A stretch of DNA of 64,000 bases from Stenotrophomonas maltophilia (GTDB taxonomy: Bacteria; Pseudomonadota; Gammaproteobacteria; Xanthomonadales; Xanthomonadaceae), in the NCBI RefSeq assembly GCF_039555535.1, contig NZ_CP154630.1:1873001-1937000 (forward strand), read 5' to 3'. Under the pieces are notes generated by a model. That model searched no databases and had not been told where the DNA came from. It worked only from the letters and a program-made list of their open reading frames with translations. The stretch's first letter is position 1. The number at the start of each line of letters is the position of its first letter. Positions 33,887-43,344 of the stretch are shown here, in pieces. The translations under genes were made by a program, and so were the position numbers.

Positions 33887-34560
33887 TACTTGGCTTCCCG
33901 CATCAGATAGCCGACGCCCCGGATGGCGTGTATCTCTACTCCTGCGTCGGCATCGGCCAGCTTGCGGCGAAGGCGCGAGACATGCGAATCGAGCGTGTTG
34001 GAATGGATGCCGTCATCGAATCCATACACTGCCATTTCAATCGACTCGCGCAGCACGGTGCGGCCCAGCCGCCGGGCCAGCGCGGTCAGTACACGGATTT
34101 CGCGGCGCGGCAGCTCCAGCCGTTGCCCGCCCACGCTGGCCTCGCCCGAGGCGGGATCGAACAGGAGCCGGCCGATGCTTATCGGCTCTACCTGCATGCC
34201 GCCCGGCCGGCGCCCTGCAGCGCGGATGCGGGCGAACAGTTCCTCCAGTGCGAAGGGCTTGGCCAGATAGTCGTCCGCGCCCTCATCCAGGCCGGCGATG
34301 CGGTCCGGCAGCTGCCCCAGCGCGCTCAGCACGATGATCGGCACCCCAGGGTTGCGATCGCGCAGCAGTGAAATCAATCCCAGGCCGTCGCCGTCGGGCA
34401 GCGTGCGGTCCAGCAGCACCAGGTCGTGCGATCCGTACAGGGCCGCTTCGCGGGCCAGCGCCAGGGTGTTGGCCAGGTCCACCACATAGCGCTCGCGCTG
34501 CAGGGCGGACTTCAGGGTGGCGGCCAGTTCGGCTTCGTCTTCGATCAGCAGGATGTGCAT
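33886..34560 (-). CDS. OmpR-family response regulator
   Basis: The protein has 224 residues. The receiver domain has the acidic pair EDE at 7-9, phosphoacceptor Asp51 in LVLLDRTLPDGDG, and Lys in YLAKPF. The winged-helix output domain has LPRREIRVLTALAR and SNTLDSHVSRLRRKL...IHAIRGVGYLM. It is the first gene of an apparent regulator-kinase-membrane protein-macA-macB run on the minus strand. Confidence 0.9.
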   Translation of the reverse strand: MHILLIEDEAELAATLKSALQRERYVVDLANTLALAREAALYGSHDLVLLDRTLPDGDGLGLISLLRDRNPGVPIIVLSALGQLPDRIAGLDEGADDYLAKPFALEELFARIRAAGRRPGGMQVEPISIGRLLFDPASGEASVGGQRLELPRREIRVLTALARRLGRTVLRESIEMAVYGFDDGIHSNTLDSHVSRLRRKLADADAGVEIHAIRGVGYLMREAK

Positions 34561-34770
34561 CGGCAGGGCTTGCGCAGGAAGGGGGCGTGGCCGGGCGGTT
34601 CGGCACGCGCCGGCACCGTATTACAGGAACATTGCGTGAACATGGCGTGCCTTCCGGATGCCCCGCAGGTCCCTTGTGCCGCATGAAAAATGGCATCGGC
34701 GCAAGGTTCGCGCAATCCGGGCACTCCAGCCTTGGCGCCCTCCCGCCGATCCCCAACCCCTGGAGTACCC

Positions 34771-35052
34771 ATGAAGTTGTTCGTTCCGTTGTTGTTCGTG
34801 ACCGCGCTGAGCGGCTGCACCACCGCCAGGATGACCGTCACCCCCGATGGCCGGCGTGGCGTCTCCATCGATTGCAGCGGCTCCAGTTCCTGGAGTGGCT
34901 GCTACGAGAAGGCCGGGCAGATGTGCCCCGGTGGCTATGTGGTCTTCAGCAAGGATGGCGACGACGGCAACGCGATCGCGGTGGGCAACAAGAACGGCTT
35001 CACCTCCACCCAGATGGCCACCCGCTCGATGCTGGTGGCCTGCTCGCACTGA
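34771..35052 (+). CDS. small lipoprotein
   Basis: The protein has 93 residues from the ATG at 34771 with GGAG upstream. The lipobox LSGC at residue 16 or so follows MKLFVPLLFVTALSGCTTAR. The mature part contains CSGSSSWSGCYEKAGQMCPG and a final Cys, so disulfides are likely. It is outer-membrane or periplasmic and its function is unknown. Confidence 0.75.
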   Translation: MKLFVPLLFVTALSGCTTARMTVTPDGRRGVSIDCSGSSSWSGCYEKAGQMCPGGYVVFSKDGDDGNAIAVGNKNGFTSTQMATRSMLVACSH

Positions 35053-35110
35053 CGCCAGCAGGGGAGGTGGGCAGCCACCTCTCCCTGTCATCATGGTTCG
35101 CAGCCCTGCC

Positions 35111-37252
35111 TCAGAAGCTGTAGGCCGCCTGCACATACACCCGTCGTGGCTCGCCGGGGAAATGCCCGTTGCGTTCGATGAAGCCACTGGCCGCATATAC
35201 CTTGTCGAACAGGTTCTTCACATTGGCCTGGAACTGCCATTGCTTCCACGTCGTCTTCCAGCTCATGTCGAACACCGTGTAGGCCTTCACCGCCTGCCCA
35301 TCCAGGCTGACACGCTCGCCCACATGGTCTGCTCCGAAGCCGATGGCGGAGTTGATTGCCGGCAGGTCGTAGCGGGTCCACAGGCCCAGCTTGTTGCGGG
35401 GCGCATTCGCGAAGCGGTCGCCGGAGGCGTTGGTGATGCCGTTCGGGCCGGCGTCCTTCACCCGCGCATCGTTGTAGCCGTAGGTCAGGTTCAGCACCCA
35501 GCGCTCGGTGAGGTCGGCCAGCAGGTCCAGCTCCATGCCGGTACTGCGCACCAGGCCCAGCGCGGCCAGCTGGTTCACGCCACCGATCACTTCGCCGGTG
35601 GCCTGCACGATGTTGCTGCGGTCGATCCGGTAGGCCGCCATGTTCAACGTCACGCGGTCGGCCAGCAGGGACTTCATGCCCACTTCCCACTGCTTGCTGC
35701 GCTCGGCATTGAACGGTCCGCCGGCCGCCGGATTCTGGTTGGCGGCACTCTGCGGCACGAAACCACTGGCGACGTTGGCGTAGAAATTCATGCCTTCGCG
35801 CACGGTGAACGTGCTGCCCAGCCGCCAGCTGATGTCGTTGCCATCCACGCTGCTGCCGGCGATGCGATCCTCATCCTTGAAACCGTCCCAGCGCAGCCCG
35901 GCCAGCACATGCCAGCGCGGGCCCAGTGCCAGCTCATCCTGCAGGTAACCGCCATAGCGTTTGCTGCGGGTGGACGTGCTGCGCCAGGGCAGGGCGCCCA
36001 GGGTGTAGTCATGCCAGGTGCTGGCGCCGTACACCGGATTGAACAGGTCGATGCCGCGCACCGGCCCTGCGCCGCGCGCAAGGTCAGCGCTGTTGGCGGT
36101 CTGTGCAGTGAAATCCGCATCCAGCTGGTACACATCGGCGCCGAACAGCACCTTGTGCTCCACCGCGCCGGTGGTTACCCGCCAGACTGCATTGCCGTTG
36201 GCAGTGAACGCCTCGTTGTCACGGATCTGGTTGCGCAGCTGTCGGGTCATCCATTCGGCCACACCATCGCGGTCGCGATCGATCAGGCCCATCGGCTCGT
36301 GGTACATCTGGTGTTCGTTGTTGCTGAACCAGCGGGCGGCGAAGTCCACGTCCAGGGTATCGAGCGGCGCGAAGCGATACTGTGCCAGCGCCACCTTGGC
36401 GCGCATGTCGAGAAAGTCGCTGGCTTCGTTGTGGTTCCACCGGCGGTCGGTCAGGAACGTGCCCGCATCGTTGACCGGTACGCCGCGCAGGCGGTTGCCG
36501 CCAAGATTCTGGGTGATGTCGGTGAACTGCAGCACCAGTTCGCCGGTCCGGCCCCCGTCGAAGGCCAGCGAGGCATCGCCGATCACACTCTCGCTGTCGG
36601 TGTTCCAGCGCACGCCCTTTTCATTGTCGGCATAGAGCCCGGCGCGATAGCGCACGCTGCCGGTGGCATTCAACGGCCCGGTACCCTCGATCGATCCGGC
36701 ACGGAAGTCGTTGTCGCCCAGCTGGATCTCGATGCGGCGCTCGGCAGCGGCTTTGGGCTTGCGGGTCACATAGTTGATGACGCCACCGGCATCTCCGCCG
36801 CCATACAGCGCTCCCGCCGGGCCCTTCAGCACCTCCACGCGCTCGATATTGAACAGCTGCGGCACCGAGAAGCCTGCATAGGGATCGCCGCGCAGGCCGT
36901 CATACAGCACGTTCTCCTGGCGGAAGCCGCGCAGGGTCACCCCGGCATAGCTGAAATAGCTGATGCCGCTGATGCTGCGATAGAGATCGGTCACCTGGCG
37001 CGCGGCCTGGTCGTCGATCAGTTCACGCGGGATGACCTGGACCGACTGAGGGACCAGTTCCAGCGGCGTATCCGTGCGGGTGCCGACTGCGGCATCGTCC
37101 ACCCGATAGAGCGTCTGTGCACGTCCGCGGACTTCGACCTTGTCCAGGTCCCTGGGTGAGGTCGTCGAGGTGTCGGCAGCCTGGGCGAGGGATGCCAGGG
37201 GCAGGGCCAGTGCCAGGCACAGGGTGCGTTTCTGGGTCGTGGGGAGGGGCAT
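35111..37252 (-). CDS. TonB-dependent siderophore receptor
   Basis: The protein has 713 residues from the ATG at 37252; a TTG at 37276 is in frame. A signal peptide ends near LASLAQAAD. The TonB box region and plug domain are visible (DKVEVRGRAQ, TPLELVPQSVQVIPRELIDD, VEVLKGPAGALYGGGDAGGV, INYVTRKPK), followed by a 22-strand-type barrel ending in the aromatic terminus VYVQAAYSF. The plug and barrel motifs match FhuA/FoxA-like receptors for ferric siderophores. An 8-bp inverted repeat sits upstream (37272-37298). The TetR gene is upstream on the same strand. Confidence 0.9.
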   Translation of the reverse strand: MPLPTTQKRTLCLALALPLASLAQAADTSTTSPRDLDKVEVRGRAQTLYRVDDAAVGTRTDTPLELVPQSVQVIPRELIDDQAARQVTDLYRSISGISYFSYAGVTLRGFRQENVLYDGLRGDPYAGFSVPQLFNIERVEVLKGPAGALYGGGDAGGVINYVTRKPKAAAERRIEIQLGDNDFRAGSIEGTGPLNATGSVRYRAGLYADNEKGVRWNTDSESVIGDASLAFDGGRTGELVLQFTDITQNLGGNRLRGVPVNDAGTFLTDRRWNHNEASDFLDMRAKVALAQYRFAPLDTLDVDFAARWFSNNEHQMYHEPMGLIDRDRDGVAEWMTRQLRNQIRDNEAFTANGNAVWRVTTGAVEHKVLFGADVYQLDADFTAQTANSADLARGAGPVRGIDLFNPVYGASTWHDYTLGALPWRSTSTRSKRYGGYLQDELALGPRWHVLAGLRWDGFKDEDRIAGSSVDGNDISWRLGSTFTVREGMNFYANVASGFVPQSAANQNPAAGGPFNAERSKQWEVGMKSLLADRVTLNMAAYRIDRSNIVQATGEVIGGVNQLAALGLVRSTGMELDLLADLTERWVLNLTYGYNDARVKDAGPNGITNASGDRFANAPRNKLGLWTRYDLPAINSAIGFGADHVGERVSLDGQAVKAYTVFDMSWKTTWKQWQFQANVKNLFDKVYAASGFIERNGHFPGEPRRVYVQAAYSF

Positions 37253-37271
37253 GGGCGGAGGTTCGCGTGGA

Positions 37272-37298
37272 TGCAAATGAGAAAGAGTAGCATTTGCA
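37272..37298 (-). promoter_or_regulatory. inverted repeat upstream of the receptor gene, possible Fur-type site
   Basis: TGCAAATG (37272-37279) and CATTTGCA (37291-37298) form a perfect 8-bp repeat with an 11-base spacer, just upstream of the TonB-dependent receptor start. The AAATGAGAA core has a Fur-box flavour, which fits iron regulation, but other regulators are possible. Confidence 0.5.
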
Positions 37299-37326
37299 AC
37301 ACTTCGTGACCTATCCCCCGAATGCG

Positions 37327-37971
37327 TTATGGACGCGCGCCGGGATCGGTATAGGGGGTGCCAGCCAGGGCCACCAGTACTCCGGTGCCACCGCGCACGA
37401 TCAGCTGCAGCATGGCCTGGCGTGGATCCTCGCCCTGCAGCTGGCTCGCCAGTCCTTTCTCATAGGCTGCCACCACCGAGGCCAGCAGCATGGCGGCGCC
37501 CAGGCGCGCTTCGGCGTCGCTCTCCGCTCGCCCGATCGCCTCGGCCATCCATTTCGCCAGATCGTCCGTCAGCTGCGCCTGCAGGCGCCGGGCATGTGCG
37601 GTCAGTACCGGGCTGTCAGCGACGGTTGCCCAGAATGCAGCGGCGCCAGCATTGATGCGCAGCAGCGGATGGGCCGCCTCCAGCAACTCGCGCACGAGTG
37701 ACTGGAAGGCCGCCAGCGGGGTCATGCCGGTGCGCGCCGCCATGCCCTCGCGCAGCAGCGCACGTGCTTCCTCGTCGCGGTCGAAGACAAGGTCTTCCTT
37801 GCTGGCGAAGTAATTGAAGACCGTCTTGCGTGATACCCCCGCAGCCTCGGCGATCTCGGACATGGACACGGCCTCGAAGCCGCGCGCGATGATCAGCCCG
37901 GTGGCGACGTCGGAAATCGCTTGTCGGGTCTCGGCTTTGCGCTGATCGCGGCGGCCTGGGAGCGGGGTCAT
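37327..37971 (-). CDS. TetR-family transcriptional regulator
   Basis: The protein has 214 residues from the ATG at 37971. The N-terminal helix-turn-helix reads AISDVATGLIIARGFEAVSM, SEIAEAAGVSRKTVFNYFAS. The C-terminal ligand-binding part is divergent. It is divergent from the FAD monooxygenase at 38054, with a palindrome between them, so it probably represses that gene and itself. Confidence 0.85.
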   Translation of the reverse strand: MTPLPGRRDQRKAETRQAISDVATGLIIARGFEAVSMSEIAEAAGVSRKTVFNYFASKEDLVFDRDEEARALLREGMAARTGMTPLAAFQSLVRELLEAAHPLLRINAGAAAFWATVADSPVLTAHARRLQAQLTDDLAKWMAEAIGRAESDAEARLGAAMLLASVVAAYEKGLASQLQGEDPRQAMLQLIVRGGTGVLVALAGTPYTDPGARP

Positions 37972-37993
37972 GGGCGGTTCACTTGTGAAAACG

Positions 37994-38006
37994 TACACCG
38001 AGTGTA
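37994..38006. promoter_or_regulatory. candidate TetR operator
   Basis: A perfect palindrome TACAC-CGA-GTGTA lies in the 82-base space between the divergent TetR and monooxygenase starts. Confidence 0.55.
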
Positions 38007-38053
38007 ACATTTGACTTGCCGGAGCGCCGGCCCGGCGCTCACGAGGAATCCCC

Positions 38054-39577
38054 ATGCTGTACGACGTCGTCATTGCCGGTGCTGGCCCGGTTGGCTTGTT
38101 CCTGTCCTGCGAACTGGCCAATGCCGGGTGTTCGGTGCTTGTGCTGGAACAGGCCGGGTCCGCCGACTCGCCGTTGAAGCGCCTGCCATTCGGGCTGCGC
38201 GGCCTGAACACCCCCACGCTGGAGGCACTGGATCGGCGCGGCCTGTTGGACGCAGTCGCCGCGGCGCAGGTGCTCAAGCCCGACAAGGGCGCGCCGCCGC
38301 CCGGCACCGCCCATTGGTTGGCACAGCCGCGCGCGCTGGGTGGTCACTTTGCGGGTATTCCGTTCGCGCTGGACAGCGTGGACACCGGGCGCTGGAACTG
38401 GCGCCTGCCGACGCCGGTCGGCACCCAGATGGCGATTGAGCTGCAGGCGCTGGAAAGGGTCCTCGCCGAACGTGCGAGCGCGCTGGGCGTCTGCATCGAA
38501 CGCGGGCGCGCGGTAGAGGCCGTGCAGGCTGGCGAGGCGGAGGTGGTCATTGAGACTGCTGACGGAGTCGTACGCGGTCGTTGGCTGGTCGGCTGCGACG
38601 GTGGCCGCAGCACCGTGCGGAAGCAGTGCGGCTTCAGCTTCGTCGGCACCGATCCGGAATTCACCGGCCATTCGCTGCTGGTTGAGCTGGAAGATCCTTC
38701 GGTGCTGACGCCGGGCCGGCAGAACACCGCGCAGGGCATGTTCAATTTCAATCCGCCGGGCGTGCTGGCGCTGGCCGATTTCGACGGAGGGGCTGGCCAT
38801 CGCGCGCCCCTCGATCTGGACGCTGCGCAGGCTTTGCTGCGGCGCGTGTCCGGTTGCGATGCAACGATCACGGCCCTGCATCTGCACAGCACCTGGACCG
38901 ATGGCGCGCGCCAGGCCAGCGCCTATCGCAAGGGGCGTGTCCTGTTGGCGGGCGACGCTGCGCATGTGCATTCGCCACTGGGCGGACAGGGCCTGAACCT
39001 GGGCATCGGCGATGCGATGAACCTCGGCTGGAAGCTGGCCGCCGTGGCGCGGGGCAAGGCCGATGAGGCGCTGCTGGACAGCTATCAGGCTGAGCGCCAT
39101 CCAGCGGGCGCCAAAGTACTGGACTGGTCACGCGCACAGGTTGCGCTGATGCGTCCCGGGGCCGGTTCGCGCGCGCTGGCAGCGATCATGGCCGACCTGG
39201 CTGGCACCCGCGATGGGGCCACGTATCTGGCCGAGCGGATCTGGGGTGTTTCGCAGCGGCTGGATCTTGCTGGAGAGCACCCGCTTGTCGGCAGGAGCGC
39301 GCCTGACTTCCGGTTGGCCGATGGCCGCCGCTTGGGCGAATTGCTGAGAACGGGGCAGGGGGCGCTGCTTGTCTTCGACCGGGCATCTTCGTTATCGCAG
39401 TTTGCCCAACGCTGGCTGCCTCCCATCGCCTGCGCCGCAAATACTGGAGATGCGGCATCGGGCCTGGGAGCAGTGCTGGTGCGCCCGGATGGCATCGTCG
39501 CCTGGGCCTGCGGCGCAGGGGCGGATATGTCCGGCATCGATTCAGTGCTTGCTTCCTGGCCCGGTTCGACGCGGTGA
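38054..39577 (+). CDS. FAD-dependent aromatic monooxygenase (PheA/TfdB-like)
   Basis: The protein has 507 residues. The FAD-binding motif GAGPVGLFLSCELANAG is near the start, followed by the DG motif GCDGGRSTVRK and the GD motif RVLLAGDAAHVHSPLGGQGL, NLGIGDAMNLGWKLA. A C-terminal thioredoxin-like domain is typical of the family. It likely hydroxylates an aromatic compound with NAD(P)H and O2; the substrate is not determined. The divergent TetR suggests induction by the substrate, for instance an antibiotic or aromatic acid. Confidence 0.85.
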   Translation: MLYDVVIAGAGPVGLFLSCELANAGCSVLVLEQAGSADSPLKRLPFGLRGLNTPTLEALDRRGLLDAVAAAQVLKPDKGAPPPGTAHWLAQPRALGGHFAGIPFALDSVDTGRWNWRLPTPVGTQMAIELQALERVLAERASALGVCIERGRAVEAVQAGEAEVVIETADGVVRGRWLVGCDGGRSTVRKQCGFSFVGTDPEFTGHSLLVELEDPSVLTPGRQNTAQGMFNFNPPGVLALADFDGGAGHRAPLDLDAAQALLRRVSGCDATITALHLHSTWTDGARQASAYRKGRVLLAGDAAHVHSPLGGQGLNLGIGDAMNLGWKLAAVARGKADEALLDSYQAERHPAGAKVLDWSRAQVALMRPGAGSRALAAIMADLAGTRDGATYLAERIWGVSQRLDLAGEHPLVGRSAPDFRLADGRRLGELLRTGQGALLVFDRASSLSQFAQRWLPPIACAANTGDAASGLGAVLVRPDGIVAWACGAGADMSGIDSVLASWPGSTR

Positions 39578-39585
39578 TCTGCCGG

Positions 39586-41289
39586 CTAAAGCGCAGTCAC
39601 CATCGCCTGTGAGCGGCAACTGGCCTCGGTCATCACCGAGGCCAGCTGCTTCAGGGAGTAGGGCTTGCGCAGCAGCGTGAAACCGTGGCCTGGATCGCGG
39701 GCCAGCAGTTCGCTGTAGCCACTGGTGAGGATGATCGGAAGATCGGGCAGGCGGCTGCGGATGGTGCGGGCGAGATCCAGCCCATTGGTCCCGGGCATGA
39801 CCACGTCGCTGAACACCACGTGGAAACGCGCAGCGTCGCGCGCGAGCTCCGCCAGTGCCTCGTCGGCATTGCGCGCGAGCACGACGTTGTACTCAAGCTC
39901 GCGCAGTGCCCCGACTGCAAACTCGGCCACATCCACGTTGTCTTCCACCACCAGTACGCACAATCCGTGGCCATGCAGCAGCCCCTCTTGCGCGGTCGGC
40001 AGCTCGATGGTGGCGTTTTCCTGCGCCAGCGGCAGATACAACGTGAAGCGCGTACCGACACCTGCCTGGCTCTGTACGTCCACTTCGCCCTCGGACTGTT
40101 TGACGAAGCCGAACACCTGGCTGAGGCCAAGCCCTGTGCCTGCGCCCACTCCCTTGGTGGTGAAAAATGGCTCAAAGATCCGATCCACCACGGATGGATC
40201 GATACCGGCGCCGGTGTCGCTGACGCTGATCGCAGCAAAGTCGCCTTTCATCGGCGCCGCGAACCGGACGGAAGGCACCGATGTCAGCTGTTCCACATCG
40301 ATCGTCACCTTGCCGTGGCCGTCAATGGCGTCGCGCGCGTTCACCGCGATGTTGATCAGTGCGGTGTCGAGCTGGGTCCGGTCCAGCAGCACCGGCAATG
40401 GGGCGTCGGGCAGGTTCACCGACACGGAGATGCGTGCACCCAGCACTGTGGTGATGATGTCCGAAAGCGCGCGTACGCTCTCGCAGAGGTCGAACACCTG
40501 CGGCGACAGGCTCTGTCTACGCGAGAACGCCAGAAGCTGGGCGGTCAGGCGAGTGGCGCGGTCGGCGGCGGTTTCGATGGCCTGTACATAGCGCAGGCGC
40601 GCATCTCCGGCTGGCCAGGTATGCAGCAGCATGTCCACGGAACCGGTGATCACCTGCAGCAGATTGTTGAAGTCGTGGGCAACGCCGCCGGTCAGCTGGC
40701 CGATGGCCTCCAGCTTCTGCGACTGCCGCAGCTGTTCGCGGGCGCGTACCAGTTCAAGGTGGGCCTCGCGTGCCTGCTCGGTGATGGCCGCCACCTGGCG
40801 CGTGTGCCGGTCGCGCTCGATCACCCGCTCGGTCTGCTCGCTGACGACGCAGATGATGCCGGCCACGCCTCCGCAACCGGCACGCAGCGGCGAGTAGGAG
40901 AACGTCCAGAATGTCTCGCGCAACGTGCCATCACGGTCCATCATCAACGGCATGTTCTTGAAACTGCGGCTTGTGCCGCCGAAGGCATCGTTGACAGCAT
41001 CGACGACTTCGGCCCAGACGTCCGCCCAGACGTCTTCCAATCGGCTGCCCATGGCGCCGTGCAGCTTGCCGCCCAGCATGGGCAGGTAGGCATCGTTGAA
41101 GAAGAACGCCTTGTTGTCGCGGCCCCATGCGATCCACAGCGGCTCCGGAGAATCCAGGATCATCGCCAGCAGAGCGCGAAGTTCGGGAGGAGCGTTGATC
41201 GCGTCGGTGGAACGGGCCCAGTCGCTGTCCTGCAGCAGTCGGTAGGCGAGTTGATCGGGTGCCGAGACAGGAAGGGGGAAGGGATGCAT
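39586..41289 (-). CDS. PAS hybrid histidine kinase with receiver domain
   Basis: The protein has 567 residues and no membrane segment. A PAS-like sensor (ILDSPEPLWIAWGRDNKAFF) is followed by a coiled coil, the H-box AIGQLTGGVAHDFNNLLQVI, ATPase motifs (NIAVNARDAIDG, GAGIDPSVVDRIFEPFFTTK, GTGLGLSQV) and a receiver domain with Asp in VVFSDVVMPGTNGLDL. No partner response regulator is adjacent. The bacteriophytochrome-like architecture without a chromophore domain suggests a cytosolic redox, light or metabolite sensor. Confidence 0.9.
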   Translation of the reverse strand: MHPFPLPVSAPDQLAYRLLQDSDWARSTDAINAPPELRALLAMILDSPEPLWIAWGRDNKAFFFNDAYLPMLGGKLHGAMGSRLEDVWADVWAEVVDAVNDAFGGTSRSFKNMPLMMDRDGTLRETFWTFSYSPLRAGCGGVAGIICVVSEQTERVIERDRHTRQVAAITEQAREAHLELVRAREQLRQSQKLEAIGQLTGGVAHDFNNLLQVITGSVDMLLHTWPAGDARLRYVQAIETAADRATRLTAQLLAFSRRQSLSPQVFDLCESVRALSDIITTVLGARISVSVNLPDAPLPVLLDRTQLDTALINIAVNARDAIDGHGKVTIDVEQLTSVPSVRFAAPMKGDFAAISVSDTGAGIDPSVVDRIFEPFFTTKGVGAGTGLGLSQVFGFVKQSEGEVDVQSQAGVGTRFTLYLPLAQENATIELPTAQEGLLHGHGLCVLVVEDNVDVAEFAVGALRELEYNVVLARNADEALAELARDAARFHVVFSDVVMPGTNGLDLARTIRSRLPDLPIILTSGYSELLARDPGHGFTLLRKPYSLKQLASVMTEASCRSQAMVTAL

Positions 41290-41471
41290 GGCCGTGCGCG
41301 AAGAAAGGTGCCGCAGCTTAGCCGAGGTGATGTCATTGCGCCCTGCACAGCTCCTTTGCCCTGGCTGTCATCGGCCCTGCGCAGCGGACGAGGTGGCTCA
41401 CGGGGCGCCCTCTGACTGCATCATCATCCCTGCGCCAACAGCCTGCGTCGTGGCACCGTCGTACTGCAGCC

Positions 41472-41720
41472 TCAGACACCCAGAAGCGAATTCACCTGCC
41501 AATCGGCAACCCGCGCATGGCTCACCGCCTGATGACTGCCGCATCCGTCGCAGCGGAACAAGGCGCCGCCCGGCAGCTGGACCAGATTGTCTTCGCTGGC
41601 CGAGCGGGTTTCGGAGCAATGCCGGCAGATGACGGTGAGCGCCGTAATGCGCTCCACCCCGCCAGACAGGTCGAACACAGCTTCAAAGGCATGGATGACA
41701 GGGTGACCAGTGGCCGGCAT
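41472..41720 (-). CDS. small zinc-ribbon-like protein
   Basis: The protein has 82 residues. Two Cys pairs (CRHC and CDGC) suggest one zinc site. No convincing ribosome-binding site is present. Function unknown; it may be a chance frame. The space 41290-41471 shows nothing. Confidence 0.45.
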   Translation of the reverse strand: MPATGHPVIHAFEAVFDLSGGVERITALTVICRHCSETRSASEDNLVQLPGGALFRCDGCGSHQAVSHARVADWQVNSLLGV

Positions 41721-41817
41721 CGGGAAAGTCGTCGTGATTGGGAGGCCTTATCCTGCCCCCCCGATCGTGACGGGCTGGTCATCCGCATGCATTGGAGCGA
41801 TCAAGATGCCCGGCGGC

Positions 41818-42063
41818 TCAGAGATCCTTCTTCTTGCCGCTCAGGTCGATCGGCCTGTCACTGCCCTTGCGCTCGCTCGACCACACTTCCATGCTCTTGT
41901 TGCAGCGGCTCTCGCGGGCAGCCACTTCGGGCGGCAGGTCCTTCAGATGCGGCGACTCCTGGCAGGCCTGGTGCATGTTGCTGTCGTCATACGTGGCGCA
42001 GGCGCTGAACGTGACCAGGGCAATGGCGGTGAGGGAGACGCGAAGCAGGGGCTGCAGGTTCAT
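41818..42063 (-). CDS. small lipoprotein
   Basis: The protein has 81 residues from the ATG at 42063. The signal LLRVSLTAIALVTFSACATY carries a lipobox (FSAC). The mature part is charged (CQESPHLKDLPPEVAARESR) and ends KGSDRPIDLSGKKKDL. Function unknown. Confidence 0.65.
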   Translation of the reverse strand: MNLQPLLRVSLTAIALVTFSACATYDDSNMHQACQESPHLKDLPPEVAARESRCNKSMEVWSSERKGSDRPIDLSGKKKDL

Positions 42064-42186
42064 GGGGGTCTCAGGTAGCGCCGGGCTGGCCATGCGATTC
42101 AAATCCGCGACCCCGGGCACGAGCAATCCGTCCAACCGCACTTGTTATTCTGTAACATATGCGCGATAGTCCGGCGCCTGCTGCTG

Positions 42187-42480
42187 TCAGGCGACGCAGA
42201 TCATCAGGATCATGCTCAGCGCCAGCATCAGCACGAATACGCGCCGGCTCAGCGCAAGGCAGGCCAGGCAGGCGGCCAGTGCCCAGGCAGCCAGCAGCGC
42301 GCAGGCCAGCAGCCACAGCCCGATCACGATCAAGGATCCGGTCGCCAGCGCCGACAAGGCGATGGCCTTGTACAGAGCCACGCCCAACACGCTGCCCAGC
42401 ACGCCCGCCTGCAGGGCGATGGCATCGTGATGTGCGGGTGCGGGTGCGGGTGCGGGTGCGGGTGCGGGCGCGTGAAGCAT
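42187..42480 (-). CDS. small membrane protein with Ala-Pro repeat
   Basis: The protein has 97 residues: an N-terminal Ala-Pro run encoded by the GTGCGG hexamer array, then three or four hydrophobic segments (LGSVLGVALYKAIALSALA, GSLIVIGLWLLACALLAAW, RRVFVLMLALSMILMICVA). The ribosome-binding site is weak. Function unknown. Confidence 0.45.
   Translation of the reverse strand: MLHAPAPAPAPAPAPAHHDAIALQAGVLGSVLGVALYKAIALSALATGSLIVIGLWLLACALLAAWALAACLACLALSRRVFVLMLALSMILMICVA
42432..42467 (+). repeat. six tandem GTGCGG hexamers
   Basis: Six perfect copies of GTGCGG encode the Ala-Pro run of the overlapping minus-strand ORF. A multiple-of-three unit means that copy-number change keeps the frame. 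Confidence 0.9.
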
Positions 42481-42566
42481 TGTGACTGGATGGTTCCAAG
42501 CGTGAGCGGCGCGCGTACTGTGCCCGAATACACATCCACGCCATGTGTACTTCGCCGACGACGCGA

Positions 42567-43211
42567 TCAGTGACGGCGGCGCGACAGCAATAGCCCAATG
42601 CCCACCACGGGCACGATCCCAAGCATCGGTGCTTTGTACAACGGCCAGCCATGCAGTACGCCCGTGATCACCAGTGCCGCCGTCGCCAGCAACAGGCCCG
42701 CACCCCAGACGCGTGCGGGCCAGGCACCGAAGAAGTGGCGACGTTGCGGAGCCGCGGCAGCGTTTGCGGGCCGATCTGCGAGCGCCTCTGCCAGTGCGTC
42801 CCGGAAGGTTGGGAAATCATGCATCGATGCCCGTGTGCGCTGCAGCAGCACGCTCGGTCCATCGATCAGGATCAGATCGACATGATCGTCCAGGTTGTAG
42901 GACCGGATCTGCTTGAACGGGAGAGGAGGACGGTGCTGGAATACCAGACGATCCTGTTCCAGTACCACCCGGTCCCGTTGTGGGGAATAGACTACGAAGC
43001 CGAGGATCAGCGGCGACAGCGTGAGAATCGCTGCCGCGCCCAGTGCCGGAAACGGCCCAAGTTCGGGCGCGACGGCGACCAGGAGTATTGCCAGTGGTCC
43101 GGCTCCGGCGGCAACGATGGCGTACTGGTGATAGCGCCTGAAGATGCGTACTTCGCTGCCGATTTTCCGCGGCCGGGCGGGGAGACGGGAGCGGGCGGTG
43201 GGCAACTTCAT
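42567..43211 (-). CDS. membrane protein of unknown function
   Basis: The protein has 214 residues from the ATG at 43211; an upstream ATG at 43274 is possible. It has two N-terminal hydrophobic segments (YAIVAAGAGPLAILLVAVAP and LGAAAILTLSPLILGFVVY), a PH-like soluble part (DRVVLEQDRLVFQHRPPLPF) and two C-terminal segments. I do not recognise the family. Confidence 0.65.
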   Translation of the reverse strand: MKLPTARSRLPARPRKIGSEVRIFRRYHQYAIVAAGAGPLAILLVAVAPELGPFPALGAAAILTLSPLILGFVVYSPQRDRVVLEQDRLVFQHRPPLPFKQIRSYNLDDHVDLILIDGPSVLLQRTRASMHDFPTFRDALAEALADRPANAAAAPQRRHFFGAWPARVWGAGLLLATAALVITGVLHGWPLYKAPMLGIVPVVGIGLLLSRRRH

Positions 43212-43344
43212 GGACTGTGTTCGATCACGGCTTTCCGGCAAGAAAGCGTGGCGTCGCGTTGCAATGAAGTCCATACAACTATTCCGAATCCGCCCTCGCT
43301 GGACCTCTATGTGCGTCTTCGCGCGCCTTCTCCCACGCATCTGT

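Noticed and set aside
34847..37159. A 770-codon open frame on the plus strand
   Set aside because: It lies opposite the TonB-dependent receptor, has no domain pattern and has the His/Gly/Arg/Gln-rich composition of antisense to GC-rich coding DNA.
39685..41415. A 576-codon open frame on the plus strand
   Set aside because: It is antisense to the hybrid histidine kinase and has no recognisable domain.
42432..42467. A CRISPR-like repeat array
   Set aside because: Units are 6 bases and contiguous with no spacers.
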